64,000 nt of DNA, from contig NZ_VIWP01000005.1 of assembly GCF_007829835.1 (NCBI RefSeq), forward strand, positions 372,001 to 436,000. The letters are read 5' to 3'. The stretch comes from Neorhizobium alkalisoli (GTDB lineage: Bacteria > Pseudomonadota > Alphaproteobacteria > Rhizobiales > Rhizobiaceae). A program made the position numbers and the translations under genes. Each line of letters starts with the position of its first letter. Within the stretch, counting starts at the first letter, position 1. Shown here one piece after another: positions 51,877 to 62,062 of the stretch. The notes under the pieces were generated by a model that saw only the letters and a program-made list of their open reading frames with translations, had not been told where the DNA came from and made no database searches.

Positions 51877-52749
51877 TTACATCGATGCCTGGATGGATTT
51901 CGATCCGCGGGCGAAATAGCGCTCGATGCGCTGCTGGCCGACCGACAGGATGGAAACCACGACGAGATACCAGAAGCTGGCGACGAGCAGCAGTTCCAGC
52001 ACGCGCGTATTGGCGTAATAGATGACCTGCGCATTGTGCAGGATTTCCGAATACTGGATGACGCTGGCAAGCGAGGTGAGCTTGACCATGCCGATCACTT
52101 CATTGCCGATCGGCGGCACCATGACGCGCATCGCCTGCGGCAGAACGATCCGGCGCAGCATCTTGCGCTGCGTCATGCCGATCGTGCGAGCCGCCTCATA
52201 CTGGCCGGCATCGACGGACAGAAGGCCGCTGCGCACCACTTCCGACGTATAGGCACCCTGCGAAATCCCGAGGCCCAGCATGGCCGCCACGAAGGGCGTC
52301 ATGATGTCGACGGTGCGGAATTCGAACAGGCCGGGAATGCCGAGCGTCGGAAAGATCAGCGCGAGGTTGAACCACAGCATCAGCTGCAGCAGCGCCGGCG
52401 CACCGCGAAAGATCCAGACGTAACCGATGGCGATCCACGACAGGACCGGATTGCCGGAAATGCGCATGATGGCGATGACGACGCCGAGCACGATGCCGAT
52501 CACCATGGCGGCGACGGTCATGATCAGCGTGTTGACGAGGCCTTCGAGAATGACCGGCGCGAACAGGAACTGGCTGACATAGCTCCATTCGATCTGGCCG
52601 ACGCTGAAGGCACGCACCAGCGCCAGAAGCAGGACGATGACGACGGCGGCCGAGATCGTGCGGCCGATATGCCGCTTCGGCACCAGTTTCAGATGCGCGA
52701 TTTCGTATTTCGACCGATCGACCGTCGACATTCCGTCCGCTGTGCTCAT
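51877..52749 (-). CDS. Amino-acid ABC transporter, permease
   Basis: A 290-residue HisM/GlnP-type permease with a cytoplasmic N-terminus, about five to six helices and the coupling motif EAARTIGMTQRKMLRRIVLPQAM. It is coupled by a four-base overlap to the argininosuccinate lyase gene upstream. There is a single permease gene, so it probably works as a homodimer. Confidence 0.9.
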   Translation of the reverse strand: MSTADGMSTVDRSKYEIAHLKLVPKRHIGRTISAAVVIVLLLALVRAFSVGQIEWSYVSQFLFAPVILEGLVNTLIMTVAAMVIGIVLGVVIAIMRISGNPVLSWIAIGYVWIFRGAPALLQLMLWFNLALIFPTLGIPGLFEFRTVDIMTPFVAAMLGLGISQGAYTSEVVRSGLLSVDAGQYEAARTIGMTQRKMLRRIVLPQAMRVMVPPIGNEVIGMVKLTSLASVIQYSEILHNAQVIYYANTRVLELLLVASFWYLVVVSILSVGQQRIERYFARGSKSIQASM

Positions 52750-54170
52750 CGCGCTTCCGTCTCCTTGACACCGGCAAACTTGCGGCAGGCTTCGAGCGCC
52801 TGTTCGAAACGGCCGATCTGCTGGCGAACGGCGTCAGGCGCCGTGCAGCCGTAACCGGTGCGGCTCGAAAGCGCGTGCTCCAGCGTGATCGCCTGCAGCA
52901 GGCCGCCGTTGAGGCGCGGATCGATCTTCGGCAGGTCGTCTTCCGTCAGGCCGGAAAGGTCGTGGCCGCGCTCTTCGCAATAGCGTACCACGGCGCCGGT
53001 GATTTCGTGAGCTTCTGCAAACGGCACGTCCTGACGCACCAGCCAGTCGGCCACTTCGGTCGCGAGCGTGAAGCCGCGCGGCGCTTCGGCGCGCAACTTC
53101 TCGACCTCGAATTCCAGCGTCTCGACCATGCCGGCAAAGGCGGGCAGGATCAGTTCCAGCGTATCGATCGTCTCGAACAGGACCTTCTTGTCCTCGGCGA
53201 GGTCGCGGTTATAGGCAAGCGGCATTGCCTTCATGGTGGCGAGGAAACCGGCGACATTGCCGATCATCGTGCCGGACATGCCGCGCGAAAGCTCGGCAAT
53301 ATCGGGGTTCTTCTTCTGCGGCATGATCGAGGAGCCGGTCGAATAGCTGTCATGCAGCTTCACCCAGCTGAACTGCTTCGAGCTCCAGATGCAGATCTCT
53401 TCGGCTAGCCGCGAAAGATTGACGCCGACAAGGGCGGTGATGAACAGGAATTCGGCAACGATATCGCGCGAGGCAACTGAGTCGATCGAGTTTTCGGACG
53501 CTGCCGAATAACCGAGTTCGATGGCAGACAGATCCGGACGATTGACGATGCCGGAGCCGGCAAGTGCGGCGGCCCCCAGCGGCGACCGGTCGAAGCGGCG
53601 ATCGAAATCCTGAAAACGCTCCAGATCGCGCAGCAGCGACTGCGCATGCGCCATCAGGTGATGGCCGAGTACGATCGGCTGGGCCGGCTGCAGATGGGTG
53701 AAGCCGGGCATGACCGTTTCCACATGCCGGGTCGCCTGGGCGACAAGCGCCTCTTCGACAGCGATAATGCCGGCGGAAAGTTCGCGGGCCATGCGGCGCA
53801 GGTAAAGACGGGTATTATTGGCGGTCTGGTCGTTGCGCGAACGGCCGGCACGAAGCTTGCCACCGAGTGCGCCGAGGCGACCCATCAGAAGCCGTTCGAG
53901 GAAGGTATGCACATCCTCGTCACCGGCAATCGGCGTCTCGCGGCCGGCAGCGACATCCGCTTCGATCGCATCGAGCGCGGCGCGGATCGTCTTGAACTCG
54001 CCTTCATTGAGCACGCCGGCGCGCTTCAGTTCCGAGGCATGCGCACGCGAGCCTGCAATATCCTCACGGTAAAGCCGAAAATAGCTGGCCGGAGCGCGGG
54101 AAAGATTGGCGAGAGCTTCGGAAGGACCGGACTTGAAACGTCCACCCCAGAGCTGTGCGGATGCCGACAT
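52746..54170 (-). CDS. Argininosuccinate lyase paralogue (ArgH2-like)
   Basis: A 474-residue member of the fumarase/aspartase superfamily with ArgH motifs: LWGGRFKSGPSE at the N-terminus, DEDVHTFLE, LRAGRSRNDQ, GFTHLQPAQP and the signature GSSIMPQKKNPD. ArgH splits argininosuccinate into arginine and fumarate. Here it leads an amino-acid uptake operon, not an arg biosynthesis locus. It is therefore probably a second copy serving breakdown of an imported argininosuccinate-like or other adduct. It starts at ATG 54170 (or 54176). Confidence 0.87.
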   Translation of the reverse strand: MSASAQLWGGRFKSGPSEALANLSRAPASYFRLYREDIAGSRAHASELKRAGVLNEGEFKTIRAALDAIEADVAAGRETPIAGDEDVHTFLERLLMGRLGALGGKLRAGRSRNDQTANNTRLYLRRMARELSAGIIAVEEALVAQATRHVETVMPGFTHLQPAQPIVLGHHLMAHAQSLLRDLERFQDFDRRFDRSPLGAAALAGSGIVNRPDLSAIELGYSAASENSIDSVASRDIVAEFLFITALVGVNLSRLAEEICIWSSKQFSWVKLHDSYSTGSSIMPQKKNPDIAELSRGMSGTMIGNVAGFLATMKAMPLAYNRDLAEDKKVLFETIDTLELILPAFAGMVETLEFEVEKLRAEAPRGFTLATEVADWLVRQDVPFAEAHEITGAVVRYCEERGHDLSGLTEDDLPKIDPRLNGGLLQAITLEHALSSRTGYGCTAPDAVRQQIGRFEQALEACRKFAGVKETEAR

Positions 54171-54280
54171 GCGCAAACCTGTTTTCTGTAGAGATAATGG
54201 GCAGGGATCACATGTGCCCGTCTGTTGAGCAAGCGAACTTATTTCCTTGCACCTATGACAAAATTGACTAGGGCACTTCC

Positions 54281-54296
54281 GTCGATCATTATTGAC
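54281..54296. promoter_or_regulatory. LysR-type operator candidate
   Basis: GTCGATCATTATTGAC shows GTC-n-AT and AT-n-GAC arms around a short centre. It lies between the divergent argH2-type operon and a LysR gene. A further ATTGAC half-site lies near 54263. This is the expected place for LysR control of both transcripts. Confidence 0.4.
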
Positions 54297-54348
54297 GACA
54301 AAATACGGCCCGCGAGCCGAGCCAGACTGACAGGAAACAGCAGACCAA

Positions 54349-55266
54349 ATGGAGAATCGCCGCCACCGCCTTCCCTCGACGGCAGCCCTTCAGGTGCTGC
54401 TGGCGGTCGCCGAACGGGGATCCACAAGTGCGGCGGCGGAAAGCACGGCCCTTTCGCAGAGCGCGGTCAGCAAACAGCTTCTCGGCCTTGAGGAACTGAT
54501 CGGCACGCCAGCTTTTCTGCGCACCTCGCGCGGGATGGTGGCGACCGAGGCGGGGCGGATTTATATCGAGCATGCGCGCACGGCGTTGAAGGCCATGGAG
54601 GATGCAGCCCTGCTCGTCGCCCGGCTGAAACCCGGCCCCGGCGTGTTGCGGCTGCAGGTCCTGCCGATCTTCGGCGACCGCTGGCTGCTGCCGCGTTTCC
54701 AACAGTTTGCCGAAAGCAATCCCGATATCGAGGTGCAGTTCACCACGTTCATCTCGCCATCGCAGTCGGAACTGCCGGACGGCATCTTCGAATTTGCCGC
54801 AGCACCACAGCATAGCGACAACAGCACCTACCTCTTCGGTCGCGACGTGGTGGTCGTCAGTGCGCCAAACTATTTCGCCAAGACCGGCACGCCCGGATCG
54901 ATCGAGGATCTGGCGGAAGGGGTGATGCTCGAACATCCACAGACCCCGTTCCACTGGCAACATCTGGCCGCATTCCATGACCGGCGGGATCTGATGGTGC
55001 GTCACACAACGCGTTTCGGTTATTACACGATGGTGATCCGCGCTGCCCTGGCCGGCCAGGGCATGGCGCTGGTGCCGCGCGGCCTAATCGCCGACGATCT
55101 CGCAGCCGGCCGATTGGTGAACCCATCCGGTCTCGGTTACCGCAGCGATTACGGCTACTGGTTCAGCACGCCGAAATTTGCCGGCACTAGCGGCGCCATG
55201 GAAGTGTTCAAGGACTGGCTGGTTGGCCAGATCGGCGCGGTCGATCCCGAACGCGCCGATCGCTGA
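54349..55266 (+). CDS. LysR-family regulator (GcvA-like)
   Basis: A 305-residue LysR regulator. The N-terminal winged helix is LPSTAALQVLLAVAERGSTS, then LSQSAVSKQLLGLEELIG. The effector domain is GVLRLQVLPIFGDRWLLPRF onward, of the GcvA type. It is divergent from the amino-acid transporter/argH2 operon and its probable regulator. It ends 11 bases before a convergent dehydrogenase gene. Confidence 0.88.
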   Translation: MENRRHRLPSTAALQVLLAVAERGSTSAAAESTALSQSAVSKQLLGLEELIGTPAFLRTSRGMVATEAGRIYIEHARTALKAMEDAALLVARLKPGPGVLRLQVLPIFGDRWLLPRFQQFAESNPDIEVQFTTFISPSQSELPDGIFEFAAAPQHSDNSTYLFGRDVVVVSAPNYFAKTGTPGSIEDLAEGVMLEHPQTPFHWQHLAAFHDRRDLMVRHTTRFGYYTMVIRAALAGQGMALVPRGLIADDLAAGRLVNPSGLGYRSDYGYWFSTPKFAGTSGAMEVFKDWLVGQIGAVDPERADR

Positions 55267-55277
55267 GATAAAAATAA

Positions 55278-56294
55278 TCAGAAGCCTTCCAGCACGATCT
55301 TGCCGCGTGCCTTGCCGCTTTCGATCACGGCATGGGCACGCTTCAGATTTTCGGCGTTGATCGGCTTCATGATATCCGTCACCGTGGTGCGGATCCGCCC
55401 GCTATCGATCAGCTCCGCGACCTCGTTCAACAGCTTGCCCTGCTCATCCATATCGGCCGTCTCGAAAATCGAACGGGTGAACATCAGCTCCCAATGGATC
55501 GACACGGCCTTGCGCTTGAAGCCGAGAACGTCGAGTGCAGCCGGATCGTCGATCAGTCCAAACCGACCCTGCGGCGAAATCAGCTCGATAATCTCGGCGA
55601 GATGGCGATGCGTCTCCGTGGTCGAAAACACAAAGGCTGGCGCGCCGATGCCGAGCGCCTTCACCTGCTCGGCCAGCGGCTTGGTATGGTCGACAACATG
55701 ATGGGCGCCGAGTTCCTTCACCCAGGCCTGTGTTGCCGGCCGTGAGGCGGTGGCAATGACGGTCAGGTCGGTCAGCGCCCGGATGAGCTGGATGGCGATC
55801 GAACCGACGCCGCCGGCGCCACCGATAATCAGGATCGCGTTTGCCGCACCGGCAACCGGCTTCCTGATATCGAGCCGGTCGAACAGCATTTCCCAGGCGG
55901 TGATCGCCGTCAGCGGCAGGGCGGCTGACTCGGCATTGGAGATCGACTTCGGCTTGTGGCCGACGATCCGCTCATCGACCAGATGGAACTGGCTATTGGC
56001 ACCCGGCCGGATCAGCGAACCGGCATAAAACACCTCGTCGCCCGACTTGAACGAGGTCACCTTGTCACCGATCTCGACGACGCGGCCGACCGCATCCCAG
56101 CCCAGAACCTTCCACTGGCCGGCTTCCGGAGAGACGCCTTTACGGATCTTCGTATCGACCGGATTGACCGAGATCGCCTCGACCGCAACCAGAATATCGC
56201 GGCCGCTCGCTTTCGGCTTTTCCAGTTCGACATCGGCAAGCGAGGCCTCGGCCTCGATCGGTCCTGCGGTCTTGTAGGCAACAGCCTTCATCAT
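55278..56294 (-). CDS. Zinc-type alcohol dehydrogenase/quinone oxidoreductase family protein
   Basis: A 338-residue medium-chain dehydrogenase with the GroES-like N-terminal domain (VEAISVNPVDTKIRKG, LGWDAVGRVVEIGD) and a Rossmann domain (IIGGAGGVGSIAIQL). The catalytic zinc cysteine is absent, as in NADPH:quinone reductases. It probably reduces quinones or reactive carbonyls. It is divergent from an HxlR regulator, a frequent pairing for electrophile-responsive enzymes. Confidence 0.87.
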   Translation of the reverse strand: MMKAVAYKTAGPIEAEASLADVELEKPKASGRDILVAVEAISVNPVDTKIRKGVSPEAGQWKVLGWDAVGRVVEIGDKVTSFKSGDEVFYAGSLIRPGANSQFHLVDERIVGHKPKSISNAESAALPLTAITAWEMLFDRLDIRKPVAGAANAILIIGGAGGVGSIAIQLIRALTDLTVIATASRPATQAWVKELGAHHVVDHTKPLAEQVKALGIGAPAFVFSTTETHRHLAEIIELISPQGRFGLIDDPAALDVLGFKRKAVSIHWELMFTRSIFETADMDEQGKLLNEVAELIDSGRIRTTVTDIMKPINAENLKRAHAVIESGKARGKIVLEGF

Positions 56295-56395
56295 ACGTTT
56301 CCTTCTCTACGCTTGATATGAGCGGAAGATGGATCTACCTTTGAGAAAAGCCAATACGCACAAAATCAGCCTATAGTGTCAAAAAGGATACCGTG

Positions 56396-56776
56396 ATGGC
56401 AAAGCTGCGCCATTCCCGTTTCGACTGCAGTCCGGGTTGCTCGGTCGAGGCCGCAATCGGCCTGATCGACGGCAAATGGAAATCCGTCATCCTCTTTCAC
56501 CTAATGTCTGGCAAGTTGCGTTTCAGCGAGATCCGCCGACATATTCCGGATGTGACCCAGCGCATGCTAACCAATCAGCTGCGGGAACTGGAAGAAGACG
56601 GGCTGATCGACCGAAAGGTCTATGCGCAGGTGCCGCCCAAGGTGGAATACAGCCTGTCACCGCTCGGCCGCAGCATGGAAGCCATTCTTCTGGCACTGAA
56701 AAGCTGGGGCGACGAGAATATCGGCCTTTATGGAAAACCGAAAATCCTCGCCCCCGCAGATCAGGACGCGGCCTGA
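56396..56776 (+). CDS. HxlR-family transcriptional regulator
   Basis: A 126-residue winged-helix protein: CSVEAAIGLIDGKWKSVILF, then LRFSEIRRHIPDVTQRMLTNQLRELEEDGLI and YSLSPLGRSM. It has two cysteines near the N-terminus (DCSPGCSV), which in some HxlR proteins sense electrophiles or oxidants. AAGGA lies 7 bases before ATG 56396; a GTG at 56393 is also in frame. It is likely to control the divergent oxidoreductase gene. Confidence 0.88.
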   Translation: MAKLRHSRFDCSPGCSVEAAIGLIDGKWKSVILFHLMSGKLRFSEIRRHIPDVTQRMLTNQLRELEEDGLIDRKVYAQVPPKVEYSLSPLGRSMEAILLALKSWGDENIGLYGKPKILAPADQDAA

Positions 56777-56803
56777 GACCGCCCGGAGCTAAGCGCAGCG
56801 CGC

Positions 56804-58618
<1,815 letters not shown>

Positions 58619-58619
58619 C

Positions 58620-59483
58620 TCAGTTCTCCTTGGCAAGTCGCGGATCGACGAGATCGCGCAGGCCGTCGCCCAGCAATTGCAGCGAGAGAACCGAAAAGAC
58701 GATCGCAAGTCCCGGAAACAGCATCAGCCAGGGGGCATTGTTCATGTATTCACGGCCCGAGGCGAGCATCGTGCCCCAGGTCGGCATGTCGGTGGAAACG
58801 CCGACGCCGAGGAAGGAAAGGCTCGCTTCCGCCAGCATGGCCGAGGCGAAGACGAAGGTCGCCTGCACGAGGATCGGCGAGGCAAGATTGAGCAGGACGT
58901 GGCGCAGAAGGATCTGCCATGTCGGCAGGCCCATGGCGACCGCCGCCTCGATATAGGGCAGTTCACGCAGGACCAGCGTCGAGCCGCGGATGATGCGGGC
59001 AAGACGCGGCGCATAGGTGATGCCGAGCGCCAGGATGACCGTCGTCAGCGAGGGCCCGAGTGCGGCGACCAGCGCGATCGCCAGCAGGATGTCGGGAAAG
59101 GACATCATCGCATCGAGCAGCCGCGAGATCGGCGCATCGAGACTGCGGAAGAAACCGGCGATAACGCCCAGAAACACGCCGATCACGGTCGAGAGACAGA
59201 CGACGCCGAGACTGACGAGCAGCGAGATGCGGCCCGCAAAGATCGCCCGCGAAAGGATGTCGCGGCCGAATTCATCGGTGCCGAACCAGTTGGTTCCCGA
59301 TGGCGGCTTCAGCTTGTTGACGATCGAAAGCTTGTTCGGCGCATAGGGCGCAATCCACGGCGCGAGCAGCGCGGCAAGCACGACGACTGCAAGAATGATC
59401 GCACCGAGCAGCATGGCCCGGTTGCCGAACAGGCGGCGCAGTTTTGCGGCGAAAGGCATGGAGACGGAGGCCATCGTAGTCAT
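58620..59483 (-). CDS. Peptide ABC transporter permease (DppC type)
   Basis: A 287-residue permease with an OppC-type N-terminal helix (AMLLGAIILAVVVLAALLAPW), the FGTDEFGRDILSRAIFAGRISL motif and the coupling loop EAAVAMGLPTWQILLRHVL. It overlaps the DppB-type gene by four bases. It pairs with that permease. Confidence 0.93.
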   Translation of the reverse strand: MTTMASVSMPFAAKLRRLFGNRAMLLGAIILAVVVLAALLAPWIAPYAPNKLSIVNKLKPPSGTNWFGTDEFGRDILSRAIFAGRISLLVSLGVVCLSTVIGVFLGVIAGFFRSLDAPISRLLDAMMSFPDILLAIALVAALGPSLTTVILALGITYAPRLARIIRGSTLVLRELPYIEAAVAMGLPTWQILLRHVLLNLASPILVQATFVFASAMLAEASLSFLGVGVSTDMPTWGTMLASGREYMNNAPWLMLFPGLAIVFSVLSLQLLGDGLRDLVDPRLAKEN

Positions 59484-60430
59484 AGGCGCACCCGCGGGTC
59501 GACGAGAATATAGAGCATGTCCACGACGAAGTTGATGAGGACGTAAATGGCGGCAACGACGAGAAGCGCGCCCTGGATGACCGGATAGTCGCGCCGCAGC
59601 ACCGCCGAGACGACGAGATTGCCGATGCCCGGCAGGCCGAACACGGTTTCCGTCACGACGGCACCGGCAACCAGCATGGCGATCGACAGGCCGATGACGG
59701 TGATGATCGGGATCATCGCATTCTTGAGCGCGTGCTTGAGGATGACGCGGGCAGCCCCCGCCCCCTTGGCCTTGGCGGTGCGGACGTAATCGTCACCGAG
59801 AACATCGAGCATCGAGGCGCGGGTAAAGCGGGTGATCAGCGCCGAGTTGACGATGCCGAGTGCCACGGCCGGAAGCACAAGATGGTGCAGCCGCTCAAGG
59901 AAAGGCGTATCGGGTCCGCCGTAACCGGAGGCTGGAAACCAGCCCATGCTCACGGCAAACACCTGCATCAGCATCAACCCGAGCCAGAAGCTCGGCACGC
60001 TGGCGGCGACCATGGTCAGCGTCACGACGATCTGGTCGAAGATCGTGCCGCGCTTGACGGCCGACAGAATGCCGACCGGCAGCGCGATGCCGACCGCGAT
60101 CAAGATCGAGAACAGCGTCAGGAAAAAGGTCGGCTCGGCACGCGTGGCAAGCGCTGTCGTGACCGGCTGATTGAGGAAGATCGACTGGCCGAGATCACCC
60201 TTGAATATGCCGAGCACGAACTGGGCATATTGGGTGATCAGCGGCGCATCGAGCCCCATCTTGGTGCGCAGCTGCGCGATATCGGCCGGGGTCGCATCCG
60301 ACCCCAGCATGACCGCGGCAGGATCGCCCGGTGTCACGCGAACGATGACGAAAACCACCGTCACGACGAGGGCGAGCACGATGGCCATGCCCCCCAGCCG
60401 TTTTAACAGTGCCCGTGCGATCCTTGCCAT
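59480..60430 (-). CDS. Peptide ABC transporter permease (DppB type)
   Basis: A 316-residue permease with DppB-type hallmarks: FVIVRVTPGDPAAVMLG after the first helix, the DYVRTAKAKGAGAARVILKHALKNA coupling region and a hydrophobic C-terminal end. It follows the binding-protein gene by 23 bases. Confidence 0.93.
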   Translation of the reverse strand: MARIARALLKRLGGMAIVLALVVTVVFVIVRVTPGDPAAVMLGSDATPADIAQLRTKMGLDAPLITQYAQFVLGIFKGDLGQSIFLNQPVTTALATRAEPTFFLTLFSILIAVGIALPVGILSAVKRGTIFDQIVVTLTMVAASVPSFWLGLMLMQVFAVSMGWFPASGYGGPDTPFLERLHHLVLPAVALGIVNSALITRFTRASMLDVLGDDYVRTAKAKGAGAARVILKHALKNAMIPIITVIGLSIAMLVAGAVVTETVFGLPGIGNLVVSAVLRRDYPVIQGALLVVAAIYVLINFVVDMLYILVDPRVRL

Positions 60431-60453
60431 GGTCTAGTCCTTGGTTTCCGAAA

Positions 60454-61971
60454 TTACTTCTTCGGGCTGACGTTCCAGAAATGCGGCCAGTAGGTCGGCT
60501 CGTAACCGGAAACGCCATTGGCGAGACCGGAAACCGCATTGAAGTTGCCGACCTTATAGAGCGGCGCATCGTCATAGATGACCGTCTGGATACCGTCCCA
60601 GGCCTTCTTCTTGGCGTCGTCGGTCGTTGCATCCATATAGGCGGCAACGGCCTTGGTCTTCTGGTCGGAAACATACCAGCCCGGATAGGTATCGGTAATG
60701 GTGTTGATCGTGGTCGGATCACCCGGGAAGTTGGAATGGGTGATGAAGATGTCCCACTGCTTGCTATCGGCGCGGCGGGTCGTCAGCGTTGCCCAGTCGA
60801 CAACCTGCATATCGACCTTGAAGCCAGCCGCTTCGAGATAGGCCTTGGCCACTTCGCCGATCTTGTAGTGGAACTCATACTGGCGGCTGGTCAAAAGGCG
60901 GATCGGCGTGCCGTCGTAACCGGCTGCCTTGAGCAGCTTTGCGGCCGCTTCCGGATCGCCTTCGCCGTAACGGGCAACACCGGCTTCGGTATGCCAGAAC
61001 GAACCCTTCGGGAAGATCGAGGCATCGACGCTGTAGAAACGGTCGTCCGAGAAGGCGGCCAGCATCATGTCCTTGGCATTGAGCGCGGCCTGCACGGCCT
61101 GACGCAGCTGCTTTTTGACGAGCAGGCCTTCCTTCATGTTCATGTTCATCGATGCCCAGCCGGCATCCTTGAAGATGACAGGCTTTGCCTTGCCGCTCTT
61201 TTCGACGCGCTCATAGGCGCTGACCGGCAGCGAGTCGGCATAATCGAACTGGCCGGAAATCAGGCCTTCAACGCGGGCATTGGCGTCCGGAACCGGGACG
61301 AAACGGATTTCCTTGGCGATCGCCTCGCGCTTGCCGGCATAGTTGCTGGTCGCGCCTTCGGGAGACTTGTAGCCGTCGAAACGGACGAGCTGGGTATACT
61401 GGTCCGGCTTGCGCTCCTTGAGGGCGTAGGGGCCGGTGCCGACGAAATCGGTCAGCGTGTCCTTGACGTCTTCCGACGGCATGATGACGGAGGCCTGCGA
61501 CAGGGTGGCGAGCAGCGGCGCATACCGCGACTTCAGCTTGAAGACGACGGCATGGTCGCCATCTTCCGTCAGGCTTTCGACGATGCCGGCAACCTGCTTG
61601 CCCTTGGAATTGACCGCCATCCAGCGCTTCAGCGAGGCGGTGACATCCTTGGCATCGAAATCGCTGCCGTCATGGAATTTTACGCCTTCGCGCAGCGGGA
61701 TCCTGTAGGTGAGGCCGTCCTCGGAAATCGTCGGCATGCCGGCTGCGAGAAGCGGAACGGACTTCCACTCGGCGTCATAGGTATAAAGCGTCTCGAAAAT
61801 GTGCTGGTCAATGGTCAGCACGATATCGGTCGCCGTCTGCATCACGTCGAGCGTCGGCGGCTCGCCGATCGTCGCAACGGTCAGAACGCCATCGCTGGCC
61901 TGTGCCAGCGCCAGGCTGCTTGTACCGGCAAGGGCTGCCAGCGTCATCAGAACAAGTGCACTCTTTTTCAT
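60454..61971 (-). CDS. Peptide ABC transporter substrate-binding protein (SBP family 5)
   Basis: A 505-residue periplasmic protein with a signal peptide (about 1-24, ending SSLALAQ). The family 5 core is GVLTVATIGEPPTLDVMQTA, DGLTYRIPLREGVKFHDG and later FITHSNFPGDPTTI. It binds peptides or peptide-like compounds. AGGGGA precedes the ATG. A GC-rich hairpin lies between it and the M81 peptidase gene upstream. Confidence 0.92.
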   Translation of the reverse strand: MKKSALVLMTLAALAGTSSLALAQASDGVLTVATIGEPPTLDVMQTATDIVLTIDQHIFETLYTYDAEWKSVPLLAAGMPTISEDGLTYRIPLREGVKFHDGSDFDAKDVTASLKRWMAVNSKGKQVAGIVESLTEDGDHAVVFKLKSRYAPLLATLSQASVIMPSEDVKDTLTDFVGTGPYALKERKPDQYTQLVRFDGYKSPEGATSNYAGKREAIAKEIRFVPVPDANARVEGLISGQFDYADSLPVSAYERVEKSGKAKPVIFKDAGWASMNMNMKEGLLVKKQLRQAVQAALNAKDMMLAAFSDDRFYSVDASIFPKGSFWHTEAGVARYGEGDPEAAAKLLKAAGYDGTPIRLLTSRQYEFHYKIGEVAKAYLEAAGFKVDMQVVDWATLTTRRADSKQWDIFITHSNFPGDPTTINTITDTYPGWYVSDQKTKAVAAYMDATTDDAKKKAWDGIQTVIYDDAPLYKVGNFNAVSGLANGVSGYEPTYWPHFWNVSPKK

Positions 61972-62033
61972 GGTTTCAGTCCCCTTTGTCTGTCGTCATT
62001 GCTGACGGTTTTCCGTTCATTCTCGAATACTGT

Positions 62034-62060
62034 CCGCGGCCGCTTTCCTTTCGGCCGCGG
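62034..62060 (-). other. Intra-operon hairpin before the binding-protein gene
   Basis: CCGCGGCC (62034-62041) and GGCCGCGG (62053-62060) form a perfect 8-pair GC stem directly after the M81 gene stop. There is no T-run, so it is more likely an RNA-stabilising or partial termination element than a full terminator. Confidence 0.5.
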
Positions 62061-62062
62061 GG

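Noticed and set aside
51106..52854. Rightward 582-codon open frame opposite the amino-acid transporter
   Set aside because: Antisense to well-recognised ABC genes. Asp/His/Arg-rich nonsense with no motif.
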